Source: Nocardioides daejeonensis | GTDB lineage: Bacteria; Actinomycetota; Actinomycetes; Propionibacteriales; Nocardioidaceae | Direction of reading: 5' to 3' | Assembly: GCF_003194585.1 (NCBI RefSeq) | Contig: NZ_QHKZ01000001.1 | Location: 496,001-560,000, forward strand | DNA length: 64,000 bases | Shown: one piece after another, positions 27,501-35,364 of the stretch | Position numbering within the stretch: the first letter of the stretch is position 1 | Layout of the letters: each line of letters starts with the position of its first letter | The notes under the pieces: generated by a model | What the model saw: the letters and a program-made list of their open reading frames with translations, nothing else | What the model was told of the DNA's origin: nothing | The model's database searches: none | Made by a program: the position numbers and the translations under genes

Positions 27501-27903
27501 GGCAGGTAACGGGTCACGTAGGGCTCGACCGCGGTCACCCCACGCGTTGCCAACGTCGCCAGGGCACCCGTACGCCGCGTGGCCAGGCTGGTCGCAGGCA
27601 GTTCCAGGGTGTGGCGCAGCACCTGCTCGCGCAGGTGCCGCCCGACCCGGGTCGCCGCGCGCGCCGCGGCGTACTCGACCACCCAGGCGACGGCGTACCG
27701 GGCCACGCCGAAGGCGACCACCCAGAGTGCCGGGGTCTGCCAGCCGCCTGTCGGGTCGGCCAGCAGTCCGGCGACCAGGGACGCGACGGCGAACGCCTGA
27801 CCGACCACGAGCAGGGCCACCACGACGTTCCCGGCCAGCACCGCGCTCAGCGGCCGGACCGCGGGCCGCAGCAGCGGCAGCACCTGGGGGTCGACGGGCT
27901 TCA

Positions 27904-27904
<1 letters not shown>
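24557..27904 (-). CDS. cydDC: Fused CydDC heterodimeric-type ABC exporter in one chain
   Basis: 1115 aa from ATG 27904, which overlaps the cydB stop (ATGA). The first half is CydD: six membrane helices, then VVGPSGCGKSTLLQAL, LSAGQRARLAVARVLL and PVVLLDEPSAHLDP. The second half is CydC: another six-helix block, then GVQGPSGSGKSTLAAVL, VSGGERARLGVARALL and PVLVLDEPTAHLD. CydDC exports cysteine and glutathione in E. coli, and more recent work links it to heme handling; it is needed to assemble cytochrome bd. Fusion of the two halves is known in streptomycetes. The junction (about 570-610) is a Pro/Arg-rich linker. It sits in the cydA-cydB-cydDC order, with the sensor kinase 63 bp downstream. 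Confidence 0.95.
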
Positions 27905-28935
<1,031 letters not shown>

Positions 28936-28943
28936 GGCATTCC

Positions 28944-29011
28944 CTTTTCGGTGATCGAGCCTTTTCGGTGATCGAGCCTGTCGAGATCCGGTGATCGAGC
29001 CTGTCGAGATC
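28944..29011. repeat. Tandem REP-like repeats filling the cydA-cydB gap
   Basis: Three successive copies of a unit beginning CGGTGATCGAGC: 28944-28960 (truncated), 28961-28988 and 28989-29011. The two long copies continue with CTGTCGAGATC. The last copy runs into the cydA stop codon. Units of this kind (GGTGRTCGAG-N5-CGAGAYC) are dispersed palindromic repeats in many actinobacterial genomes. Here they occupy nearly the whole intergenic space, leaving only the cydB ribosome binding site. Confidence 0.75.
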
Positions 29012-30458
29012 AGTAGGCGAAGGTCATCGGGGCGTCCTCGCTGTCCTGCTCGCGCGACGGGTCCGGGGGCTCGACGAACGGCTCCGCCCCCTTGCGGATG
29101 TAGCGGGCCAGGAGCCCGAACTCGACCACGGCCAACGCTGCGTACAGGAGCGTCAGCGTGATCACCGAGGTGAGCGCCTCGCCGACCGAGACGCCTGGCG
29201 AGACGGCGTTCTCGGTGGTCATCAGGCCGTAGACGACCCACGGCTGGCGGCCCATCTCGGTGAAGATCCAGCCGAACGAGCTGCCCAGCACGGTGACCAC
29301 CGGGATGGCCAGCGCGATCCAGCCCCACCAGCGCTGCGTCGGACGACGGTCGCCGCGCGTCGCCCACAGGATCAACGCGGCGCCGAAGGCGGCCAGGACG
29401 CCGAGGCCGATCATGAAGCGGAAGCTCCAGTAGGTGACCGGGATGACCGGCACGTAGTCGGTCGGGTGGAAGTACTCGGCGCCGGGGTCGGTGCCGTAGG
29501 TGTCGGCGTACTTCTCGCGGAGCGGGTTGATCCCCTCCACCTTGCCGTCGAAGGTGCCGGTGCCCAGGAACGAGAGCAGGCAGGGCACCGTGACCGCGAA
29601 CTTCTCCTCCTTGCCGTCGGGGGTGCCGACGGTGAAGACCGAGAACGGCGCGCAGCTCTCCGAGGTCTCGTACAAGCCCTCGGCGGCAGCCATCTTCATG
29701 GGCTGCACCTCCGTCATCACCTTGCCCTGGAGGTCACCCGTGATCGCGACGCCGAGGCCGGCGACAAGCGTGACAGCGGCACCGATGCGGATCGCCTTGC
29801 GATAGAGACCACGGTCCTCGTCGTTGGTGCGCCGGCGCAGGTAGAGCCACGCCGAGACGCCGAGCACGAAGGCGCCGCCGGTCATGTAGGCGGCCGTGAT
29901 GACGTGGGGGAAGGCGACGAGCTGGACCTTGTTGAACATGACGGCCCAGAAGTCGGTCAGCTCCGCACGGCCGGTCTCGGGGTTGTAGGTGTGGCCGACC
30001 GGGTGCTGCATCCACGAGTTGGCCGCCAGGATGAACCACGACGAGAAGAGCGTGCCGATGTGCACGATCCACATGCAGCCCGCGTGCAGGGCTCGCGGCA
30101 GCTTGTCCCACCCGAAGATCCACAGCCCGAGGAAGGTCGACTCGAGGAAGAAGGCAAGCAGTCCCTCGATCGCCAGGGGAGCGCCGAAGACGTCGCCGAC
30201 GAAGCGGGAGTAGTCCGACCAGTTCATGCCGAACTGGAACTCCTGCACGATGCCGGTCACCACGCCGATGGCGAAGTTGATGAGCAGCAGCTTGCCGAAG
30301 AACTTGGTCAGGCGCAGGTACGCCGGGTCCTTCTTGACCACCCAGATGGTCTCGAAGGCCGCCACGATGGCGGTCAGACCGATGGTGATCGGCACGAAGA
30401 GGAAGTGGTAGACGGTGATGATGCCGAACTGCCACCGGGCGATGTCGAGGACTTCCAC
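29010..30458 (-). CDS. cydA: Cytochrome bd oxidase subunit I
   Basis: 482 aa. His18 in VYHFLFVP matches a heme ligand, FPHVITAAYMTGGAF contains another histidine, and GRQPWVVYGLMTTENAVSP is the conserved C-terminal helix. The quinol-binding Q-loop (DLQGKVMTEVQPMKMAAAEGLYET) is the short type. The start is GTG 30458 behind a strong GGAGGTAA Shine-Dalgarno. The 5' region carries two BlaI-type operators shared with the divergent blaI-like gene, so BlaI repression is likely. As a non-proton-pumping, oxygen-scavenging terminal oxidase it would be induced under respiratory stress. Confidence 0.97.
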   Translation of the reverse strand: MEVLDIARWQFGIITVYHFLFVPITIGLTAIVAAFETIWVVKKDPAYLRLTKFFGKLLLINFAIGVVTGIVQEFQFGMNWSDYSRFVGDVFGAPLAIEGLLAFFLESTFLGLWIFGWDKLPRALHAGCMWIVHIGTLFSSWFILAANSWMQHPVGHTYNPETGRAELTDFWAVMFNKVQLVAFPHVITAAYMTGGAFVLGVSAWLYLRRRTNDEDRGLYRKAIRIGAAVTLVAGLGVAITGDLQGKVMTEVQPMKMAAAEGLYETSESCAPFSVFTVGTPDGKEEKFAVTVPCLLSFLGTGTFDGKVEGINPLREKYADTYGTDPGAEYFHPTDYVPVIPVTYWSFRFMIGLGVLAAFGAALILWATRGDRRPTQRWWGWIALAIPVVTVLGSSFGWIFTEMGRQPWVVYGLMTTENAVSPGVSVGEALTSVITLTLLYAALAVVEFGLLARYIRKGAEPFVEPPDPSREQDSEDAPMTFAY

Positions 30459-30479
30459 GGGGTTACCTCCAGGACGGTC

Positions 30480-30496
30480 TACTACGACGCGTAGTA
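30480..30496. promoter_or_regulatory. BlaI-type operator, copy 1 (cydA side)
   Basis: TACTACGACGCGTAGTA: perfect TACTAC/GTAGTA half-sites, the pattern known for BlaI/MecI repressors. It lies 21 bp before the cydA start and two base pairs from the second copy. Confidence 0.88.
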
Positions 30497-30498
30497 AT

Positions 30499-30515
30499 TA
30501 CTACCGAGCGTAGTA
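30499..30515. promoter_or_regulatory. BlaI-type operator, copy 2 (blaI side)
   Basis: TACTACCGAGCGTAGTA has the same half-sites as copy 1, 19 bp centre to centre. It overlaps the expected -35 region of the blaI-like gene, so occupation would block both divergent promoters. Confidence 0.88.
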
Positions 30516-30531
30516 CGTGGTCAGCCGTAGG

Positions 30532-30537
30532 TACAAT
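30532..30537 (+). promoter_or_regulatory. -10 box of the blaI-like gene
   Basis: TACAAT, 7 nt before the ATG at 30545, predicting a leaderless, self-repressed transcript. Confidence 0.65.
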
Positions 30538-30544
30538 CGGGGCC

Positions 30545-30928
30545 ATGGCGAAGACGCGCGGCAACATCGGTGACCTGGAACGCTCCGTGATGGAGGCGCT
30601 CTGGGCCATCCCGGACGGCGCGTCGCTGACGGTCCGCGAGGTGCACGCCCAGCTCGCGGAGGAGCGCGACATCGCCTACACGACCGTGATGACGGTGATG
30701 GACCGGCTGGCCCGCAAGGAGCTCGTCCACCAGGAGCGGGACGGGCGGGCCTACCGGTACCGCGCCCGGGGTACCCGGGGCGAGATGACCGCCGACCTGA
30801 TGCGCGACACCCTCGAGGAGTTCGCCAGCCACGACCGCCGTACCGCCCTGGCCGCCTTCGTCTCCGACGCCTCGGCGGAGGACGTGGAGGCGCTGCGCGC
30901 CGCGCTCGCCAAGCTCGACGGAGCCTGA
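30545..30928 (+). CDS. BlaI/MecI/CopY-family transcriptional repressor
   Basis: 127 aa. Winged helix in the first 75 residues: GDLERSVMEALWAIPDGASLTVREVHAQLAEERDIAYTTVMTVMDRLARKELVHQERDGRAYRYRA, with the recognition helix at IAYTTVMTVMDRL. The C-terminal third is the dimerisation helix bundle and contains the region where BlaR1-type signalling leads to cleavage in beta-lactam systems. Two matching operators lie directly upstream, shared with cydA. There is no beta-lactamase in the window, so the regulated function here is more likely respiration. Confidence 0.95.
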   Translation: MAKTRGNIGDLERSVMEALWAIPDGASLTVREVHAQLAEERDIAYTTVMTVMDRLARKELVHQERDGRAYRYRARGTRGEMTADLMRDTLEEFASHDRRTALAAFVSDASAEDVEALRAALAKLDGA

Positions 30929-30934
30929 CGCTCC

Positions 30935-31831
30935 ATGACCCCGCTGCTCCTGGCTGTGCTGGCCGTGCTCTTCGCGGGGCCGGTCCCGGCCGTCCTGGCC
31001 CGCCTCCCGTGGGTACGCCGCACCCCCGTCGCCGCGCTGGTGCTCTGGCAGAGCGTGGCGGCCGCCGCGGTGCTGGCGGCTCTCGGAGCCGGCCTGGCCC
31101 TGGTCACCCACCACGCGTGGCGGCGTGCGCCGGACCCGGTCGCCTGGACGGTCGCGGTCATTGCGTTGGGAGTGACCCTGCTCGTGGTGGCGCGGCTGCT
31201 CCTGAGTGCACACCGGGTGGGTACGTCGCTTCGCGCCATCCGCCGTCGGCACCGGGCTCAGCTCGATGTGATCTCGCGTGCCGGCCGCACCGGCGGGCGG
31301 ATCCGCTTCATCGAGCACGAGGTGCCCGTCGCCTACTGCATTCCGGGCTTCGGCGGCCAGCGCATCGTGGTGAGTGAGGGCGCGCGGGGCGTCCTGACGC
31401 CTGACGAGCTGGATGCGGTGCTCGAGCACGAGCGCGCCCACCTGCGTGCCCGCCACGATCTGGTGCTCGAGGCCTTCAGCGCGCTGCGCGAGGCGTTCCC
31501 CCGGTGGGTCTCCAGCGACGCAGCCCTGCGAGAGGTACGTCTGTTGGTCGAGGTGCTCGCCGACCGGGTCGCCGTACGTGCGGCGGGCCGTCAGGCCCTC
31601 GGACGGGCGCTGGTCCAGCTGGCCGAGGGGCGGGCGCCCGAGGCTGCCTTGGGCGCCGGGGGCAACGACACCGCTCTCGGGGGAGGTGGCCTGCTCACCC
31701 GCGTGGAGCTGCTGGCGGACCCGCGCCCCCGACGGGTCCAGGCGGCGCTGCTCAGCGCGCTCGCAGTCGGCGTGCTCGTGCTCCCTACCGCCTTCGTCGT
31801 CGTCCCCTGGCTCACCGCCCTGCGCCCCTAG
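30935..31831 (+). CDS. M56-family membrane metallopeptidase (BlaR1-like without sensor domain)
   Basis: 298 aa, starting 6 bp after the blaI-like stop. Membrane helices near 1-20, 32-55 and 67-90, and one at the C-terminus (ALLSALAVGVLVLPTAFVVVPWL). The zinc motif H165-E166-R-A-H169 lies in VLEHERAHLRARHDLVLEAF. There is no penicillin-binding sensor domain, so the signal is not beta-lactam binding to a BlaR1-like C-terminus. By analogy it would inactivate the BlaI-like repressor by direct or indirect proteolysis; that is inference from the gene pairing. Confidence 0.92.
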   Translation: MTPLLLAVLAVLFAGPVPAVLARLPWVRRTPVAALVLWQSVAAAAVLAALGAGLALVTHHAWRRAPDPVAWTVAVIALGVTLLVVARLLLSAHRVGTSLRAIRRRHRAQLDVISRAGRTGGRIRFIEHEVPVAYCIPGFGGQRIVVSEGARGVLTPDELDAVLEHERAHLRARHDLVLEAFSALREAFPRWVSSDAALREVRLLVEVLADRVAVRAAGRQALGRALVQLAEGRAPEAALGAGGNDTALGGGGLLTRVELLADPRPRRVQAALLSALAVGVLVLPTAFVVVPWLTALRP

Positions 31832-31834
31832 CCG

Positions 31835-31925
31835 CGAGTTCGCGCAAATGACCCCTTGACTGTGCGCAAATTGCACGCCGGGCGCGGCATTTGCGCACAC
31901 TGAACGCGCTATTTGCGCGAACTCG
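31835..31925. repeat. Nested double inverted-repeat element
   Basis: Outer arms CGAGTTCGCGCAAAT (31835-31849) and its exact complement at 31911-31925. Inner arms TGTGCGCAAAT (31861-31871) and its exact complement at 31889-31899. The outer-inner spacers are both 11 nt. The element thus carries four copies of TTTGCGC in mirror symmetry and can fold as one long stem with an internal loop, or serve as an array of protein sites. It lies in the convergent gap between the M56 gene and the protease gene. Confidence 0.85.
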
Positions 31926-31946
31926 ACGGGGCGCGGCAAGGAGAAC

Positions 31947-31977
31947 GGCGGCGCCCCGGTGAGACCGGGACGCCGCC
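31947..31977. terminator. Terminator hairpin before the protease gene's end
   Basis: 14-bp stem with one mismatch (31947-31960 against 31964-31977) and a 3-nt loop, 13 bp from the protease stop codon. It can terminate both the M56 and the protease transcripts. Confidence 0.75.
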
Positions 31978-31990
31978 GCCGTGGGTGCTG

Positions 31991-34900
31991 CTACTTCTTC
32001 CGTTTGATCGTGAACTTCGCCGAGCTCGACTTCACCTCGTCGTTGCCCGCGTAGGTCGCGACCAGCTTGTTCTTGCCCTTCTTGAGCTTCTTGCCCTTGA
32101 CGGTCAGGACCGCCTTGCCGTCGGTCAGCGTGCCCTTGGCGACAACCTTGCCCTTCAAGGTGATGGTCACCTTGCCGGTCGGGGTCAGCTCGCCGGCCTT
32201 GACGGTAACGGTGACCTTCGCGCTCTTCTTCTTGCTCGCGATCTTCTTGGGCTTGGCCGTCGCCTTGGTGGTGGAGGCGACCGGCTCGGTCACCGGCGCC
32301 ACGTCGCAGACGGTCAGCTCGACGTCGTCGACGTACCAGCCGTCGAAGCCGTTGCAGCCGTCACGACCCATCACGAAGGAGAACTGCACCGTGTCGCCAG
32401 CCTCGGCGCCGAGGGCCTCAAGGTCGATGCGGCTGGTGTTCCAGCTGCCGTGCAGCTGACCACCGTCGGTGCCGGTGAAGCCCTCCTGGCCAGCCAGCGG
32501 GCTGGTGTTGTTGGGGGCGGGCTCCATCGTGTCGTTGTAGCCGTTGACCACGAACGCATCGGCCGGCACGTCCTCGAAGTCGCCGTCGTTGATCTTCGCG
32601 CGCACCAGGCCGCCGTCGTAGCCGAGCTCGGTGGCGACGTAGTGGTCGAAGGAGAGCAGCGGGTGCTCGCCCTCGGCCGGCATCACGATCTCGGGGCTGA
32701 TCAGCGACGCGGCACTGGAGTAGTCCCCGCTGAAGGGCACGCAGTCGCCGTACGACGCCGGGTCCGGAGCGAAGGCGGTCATCGAGTCGTGGGACGGGGC
32801 CTGGGCCTCGCTCTCCCATTCGAAGGTCTGGCTGCCCTCGGGGATCTCCGCATCCTGGGTCCAACCGTCCAGGCCGTCCTCGAAGTCCTCGCTCCACACG
32901 GTGCGCGAGTCGAAGCCCTTGCCGCACGGAGCGCCGGCCTCGTCGGGAAGCAGCGGCTGGAACTCACACTGGGTGGGCTCCTTGCGCAGCTCGATGGCGC
33001 GTGCCATGGCAGCGACCTGCTCGCAGTCGGAGGCGTCGATCTTCGCGTTGAGTGCGGTCTTCGTCGCCTCGGCGGTGCTGAGCTTGGTGAGCCGCTTGCC
33101 GGTCAGCTGAGCGCAGGAGGCTTCCAGCGAGTTGGCGTGGTCGACGAAGTCGCTGACCGGGGTCTGGTACTCGTTCATCGCCGTGAAGTAGATGTGTGCC
33201 GCCTTGTCGAGGCCGATGCCCTTCACTGTCACGCCGTTGAACGTGCCGCCGTCGACCAGCAGCGCGTAGCCGTGGTTGGCCACACCGGAGTTGCCGTGCA
33301 CGCCGCCGTTGTCGTCTGTGCTGCACTTGTACTCAGCGTCCGAGACCTTGCCCGGGTCGCCGTAGCAGTTCGGGTTCCACATGTCGCGGATGGCGCCGCC
33401 GAAGGCGGGTGACTTCTCGCCGACCAGCCAGCGGTAGGAGTCGTAGCGCTCGCCGCCGGCGTCCTTCATGGTGACGTTGACCGTCTTGCCTGCGTCGACC
33501 GCGGTGCGGATCGCCTCGCGGTCGGTGAGCCCGATGGAGACGGTGGGCACCAGCGTGGTGTCGTCACCCGACATCCCGATGGGGGAGTCGTCGCGGTTTC
33601 CGATGATCAGGCCCGCGGCGCCCTCCTGCGTGGCCATGACGGCCTTGTCGGTGAAGGCGCAGAGCCCTCGGTCGACCATCACGATCTTGCCGGTGACGTC
33701 CTGCTCGTACGGCGAGCAGCCGTCGGTGGCCGTGCCGCCGTCCTCGACCGCGTCGGTGGGGATGACCACGTCGCCGGTGAGGCCCTCGGCGTCGAGCTGC
33801 TGTCCGAAGGAGGCGCCGCCGGTGAGGCAGTCGCGTGCGATGTCGGACGGCGCATTGATGGAGAGCAGCGGCAGCGCGGGCGAGTTGGTGGAGCACAAGC
33901 CCACCGGGCGCTTCACGGTGAGGTTGCCCTCGCCCTCGTCCTCGCGGCCGTTGATGAGGTCGATGGTCTCGCCCCAGATGTCGGAGTACGCCTCGTTGAG
34001 CGCTCCGGCCTGCCACTGGTAGATCAGGCCGTGGGTGTACTCGGTGTAGGCGTGGCCCCACTCGTGAGCGACGACGTCGTCGGAGGTGACGCCGTTGCAG
34101 TAGTTGGTGGTGATGCCGTTCCAGTTGGCGTTGGGGCACTCGATGGCCGGATCGTTGTTGATCGTGTTCATCCGGGCGCCGTTGCCGTCATAGGAGTCAC
34201 GGTCGAAGCTGTTCTTGAAGAACCAGTAGGCCTCGCCAGCCGAGTTGACCAGGTTCTGCTGGTCCTCGTTGAGGTCGCCGGGGAACTCGTCGCCCTCCTG
34301 CCAGACGCGGGTGAGGTTGCGGTCCTCGTCGGCCTCGTAGACCGCGCGGTCGAGCGCGTCGTGGATCATCGAGTAGCGGTTGACCGGTTTGTTGGTCATC
34401 GCGTCGACGAAGACGATGTCGCGCACGTTCTTCTCGTTGGTGACCTCGACGCGCCAGACCAGCATGTTGTCGCCGGTCTCGCCCTTGACGAGTCCGGTGC
34501 GGTAGACCATCAGCTCGCTGGTCTTGGCCTTGATGCCCTTGAGGTCGGCCTTGCCGTCCGTGCCCGGCGGGTCCGCCTTGACCGCGTTGACCGCGTGCTG
34601 GCCGGCGGCGTCCTTGTCGAAGCGCGGCGTGACGGACAGGTCCAGCCCGGGGACGGTCTCGCCGTTGACGCTGGTCAGGTCGCCGTCGGCATCCACGTGG
34701 GCGCGCAGCATGCCACCGAAGACCGGGACCCCCTTGTAGGTCTGCACGTAGTCGACGACCGTGCCGTGCTCGCCCTTGGTCACCGCGCTCCGCACGAGCT
34801 GGGCCCGCGGGGCGCCGAACGCCTGCGCGTAGGTATCGAGGTAGGCGTCGGCCTTGGCTGCGGGAGCCTGGGAGTTGCCCGGGAGCAGGTCGCCATCGGC

Positions 34901-35116
34901 CTTGGCGCGGATGAAGCCGACCTTGCCGGTGGCCCGCTCCTTCTGGACGACGGTGGTGCCGTCGGCGACGGCCTGCATCTTCTGGACCAGCGACGCGGTG
35001 GCGTCCGGCCCCTGGGGAGCAGCTTGTGCGGTGAGTGCCGGGACTGCGACCAGCCCCGCTCCCACCATCGCCAGCGCTACGCCTGGCATCAACTTCTTCA
35101 CTGTGGATCCCTTCAT
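31991..35116 (-). CDS. Secreted M4-type metalloprotease with PA and C-terminal Ig-like domains
   Basis: 1041 aa. A signal peptide (VKKLMPGVALAMVGAGLVAVPALTAQA) starts either at ATG 35116 or, more plausibly, at GTG 35101, which has AAGGGA before it. An FTP/PepSY-type propeptide covers about 40-240. Zinc ligands H351-E-W-G-H355 plus E375 in GALNEAYSD keep the exact M4 spacing; a PA domain is inserted after about residue 430 (GKIVMVDRGLCAFTDKA), and the catalytic histidine region GGVHGNSGVANHGY follows. Next comes a jelly-roll/MAM-like module (WSEDFEDGLDGWTQD), then a lysine-rich Ig-like domain of ~85 residues shared with two other secreted enzymes in the window. Likely an extracellular protein-degrading enzyme. 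Confidence 0.92.
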   Translation of the reverse strand: MKGSTVKKLMPGVALAMVGAGLVAVPALTAQAAPQGPDATASLVQKMQAVADGTTVVQKERATGKVGFIRAKADGDLLPGNSQAPAAKADAYLDTYAQAFGAPRAQLVRSAVTKGEHGTVVDYVQTYKGVPVFGGMLRAHVDADGDLTSVNGETVPGLDLSVTPRFDKDAAGQHAVNAVKADPPGTDGKADLKGIKAKTSELMVYRTGLVKGETGDNMLVWRVEVTNEKNVRDIVFVDAMTNKPVNRYSMIHDALDRAVYEADEDRNLTRVWQEGDEFPGDLNEDQQNLVNSAGEAYWFFKNSFDRDSYDGNGARMNTINNDPAIECPNANWNGITTNYCNGVTSDDVVAHEWGHAYTEYTHGLIYQWQAGALNEAYSDIWGETIDLINGREDEGEGNLTVKRPVGLCSTNSPALPLLSINAPSDIARDCLTGGASFGQQLDAEGLTGDVVIPTDAVEDGGTATDGCSPYEQDVTGKIVMVDRGLCAFTDKAVMATQEGAAGLIIGNRDDSPIGMSGDDTTLVPTVSIGLTDREAIRTAVDAGKTVNVTMKDAGGERYDSYRWLVGEKSPAFGGAIRDMWNPNCYGDPGKVSDAEYKCSTDDNGGVHGNSGVANHGYALLVDGGTFNGVTVKGIGLDKAAHIYFTAMNEYQTPVSDFVDHANSLEASCAQLTGKRLTKLSTAEATKTALNAKIDASDCEQVAAMARAIELRKEPTQCEFQPLLPDEAGAPCGKGFDSRTVWSEDFEDGLDGWTQDAEIPEGSQTFEWESEAQAPSHDSMTAFAPDPASYGDCVPFSGDYSSAASLISPEIVMPAEGEHPLLSFDHYVATELGYDGGLVRAKINDGDFEDVPADAFVVNGYNDTMEPAPNNTSPLAGQEGFTGTDGGQLHGSWNTSRIDLEALGAEAGDTVQFSFVMGRDGCNGFDGWYVDDVELTVCDVAPVTEPVASTTKATAKPKKIASKKKSAKVTVTVKAGELTPTGKVTITLKGKVVAKGTLTDGKAVLTVKGKKLKKGKNKLVATYAGNDEVKSSSAKFTIKRKK

Positions 35117-35123
35117 GAGGCTA

Positions 35124-35140
35124 TTCCGAGAGGCTCGGAA
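35124..35140. promoter_or_regulatory. 17-bp palindrome before the protease gene
   Basis: TTCCGAGAGGCTCGGAA: perfect 7-bp arms around AGG. It lies immediately upstream of a minus-strand TAGCCT (35117-35122) that could be the -10 box, which would fit the GTG start at 35101. A repressor site is likely, the repressor unknown. Confidence 0.5.
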
Positions 35141-35194
35141 GGGTTGAGGTCACGCCGTGCTGCCGGATCCGGCTGGGCGAGCGACCCATTTTGT

Positions 35195-35210
35195 TGTGGC
35201 TCGGGTCACA
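35195..35210. promoter_or_regulatory. CRP/GlxR-like site upstream of the protease gene
   Basis: TGTGGCTCGGGTCACA matches TGTGA-N6-TCACA at 9 of 10 defined positions. It is about 80-95 bp before the protease start, at a distance suitable for activation. Confidence 0.5.
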
Positions 35211-35352
35211 TTAGGGAGGCTTGCCGGGCGCGGTCCAGTGGCACCGGAAGTTGTTGCCTCACCGTGACGTGGCGGTGAGCCTCGGGACCGGGTGCGGCTG
35301 TGCCGCCACGACACGCACCACTGTGATCCCTGGGGCTGGTGTGACGATCGCC

Positions 35353-35358
35353 TAGGGT
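35353..35358 (+). promoter_or_regulatory. -10 box of ftsK
   Basis: TAGGGT, 6 nt before the ATG of ftsK; leaderless arrangement. Confidence 0.55.
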
Positions 35359-35364
35359 CGGACC

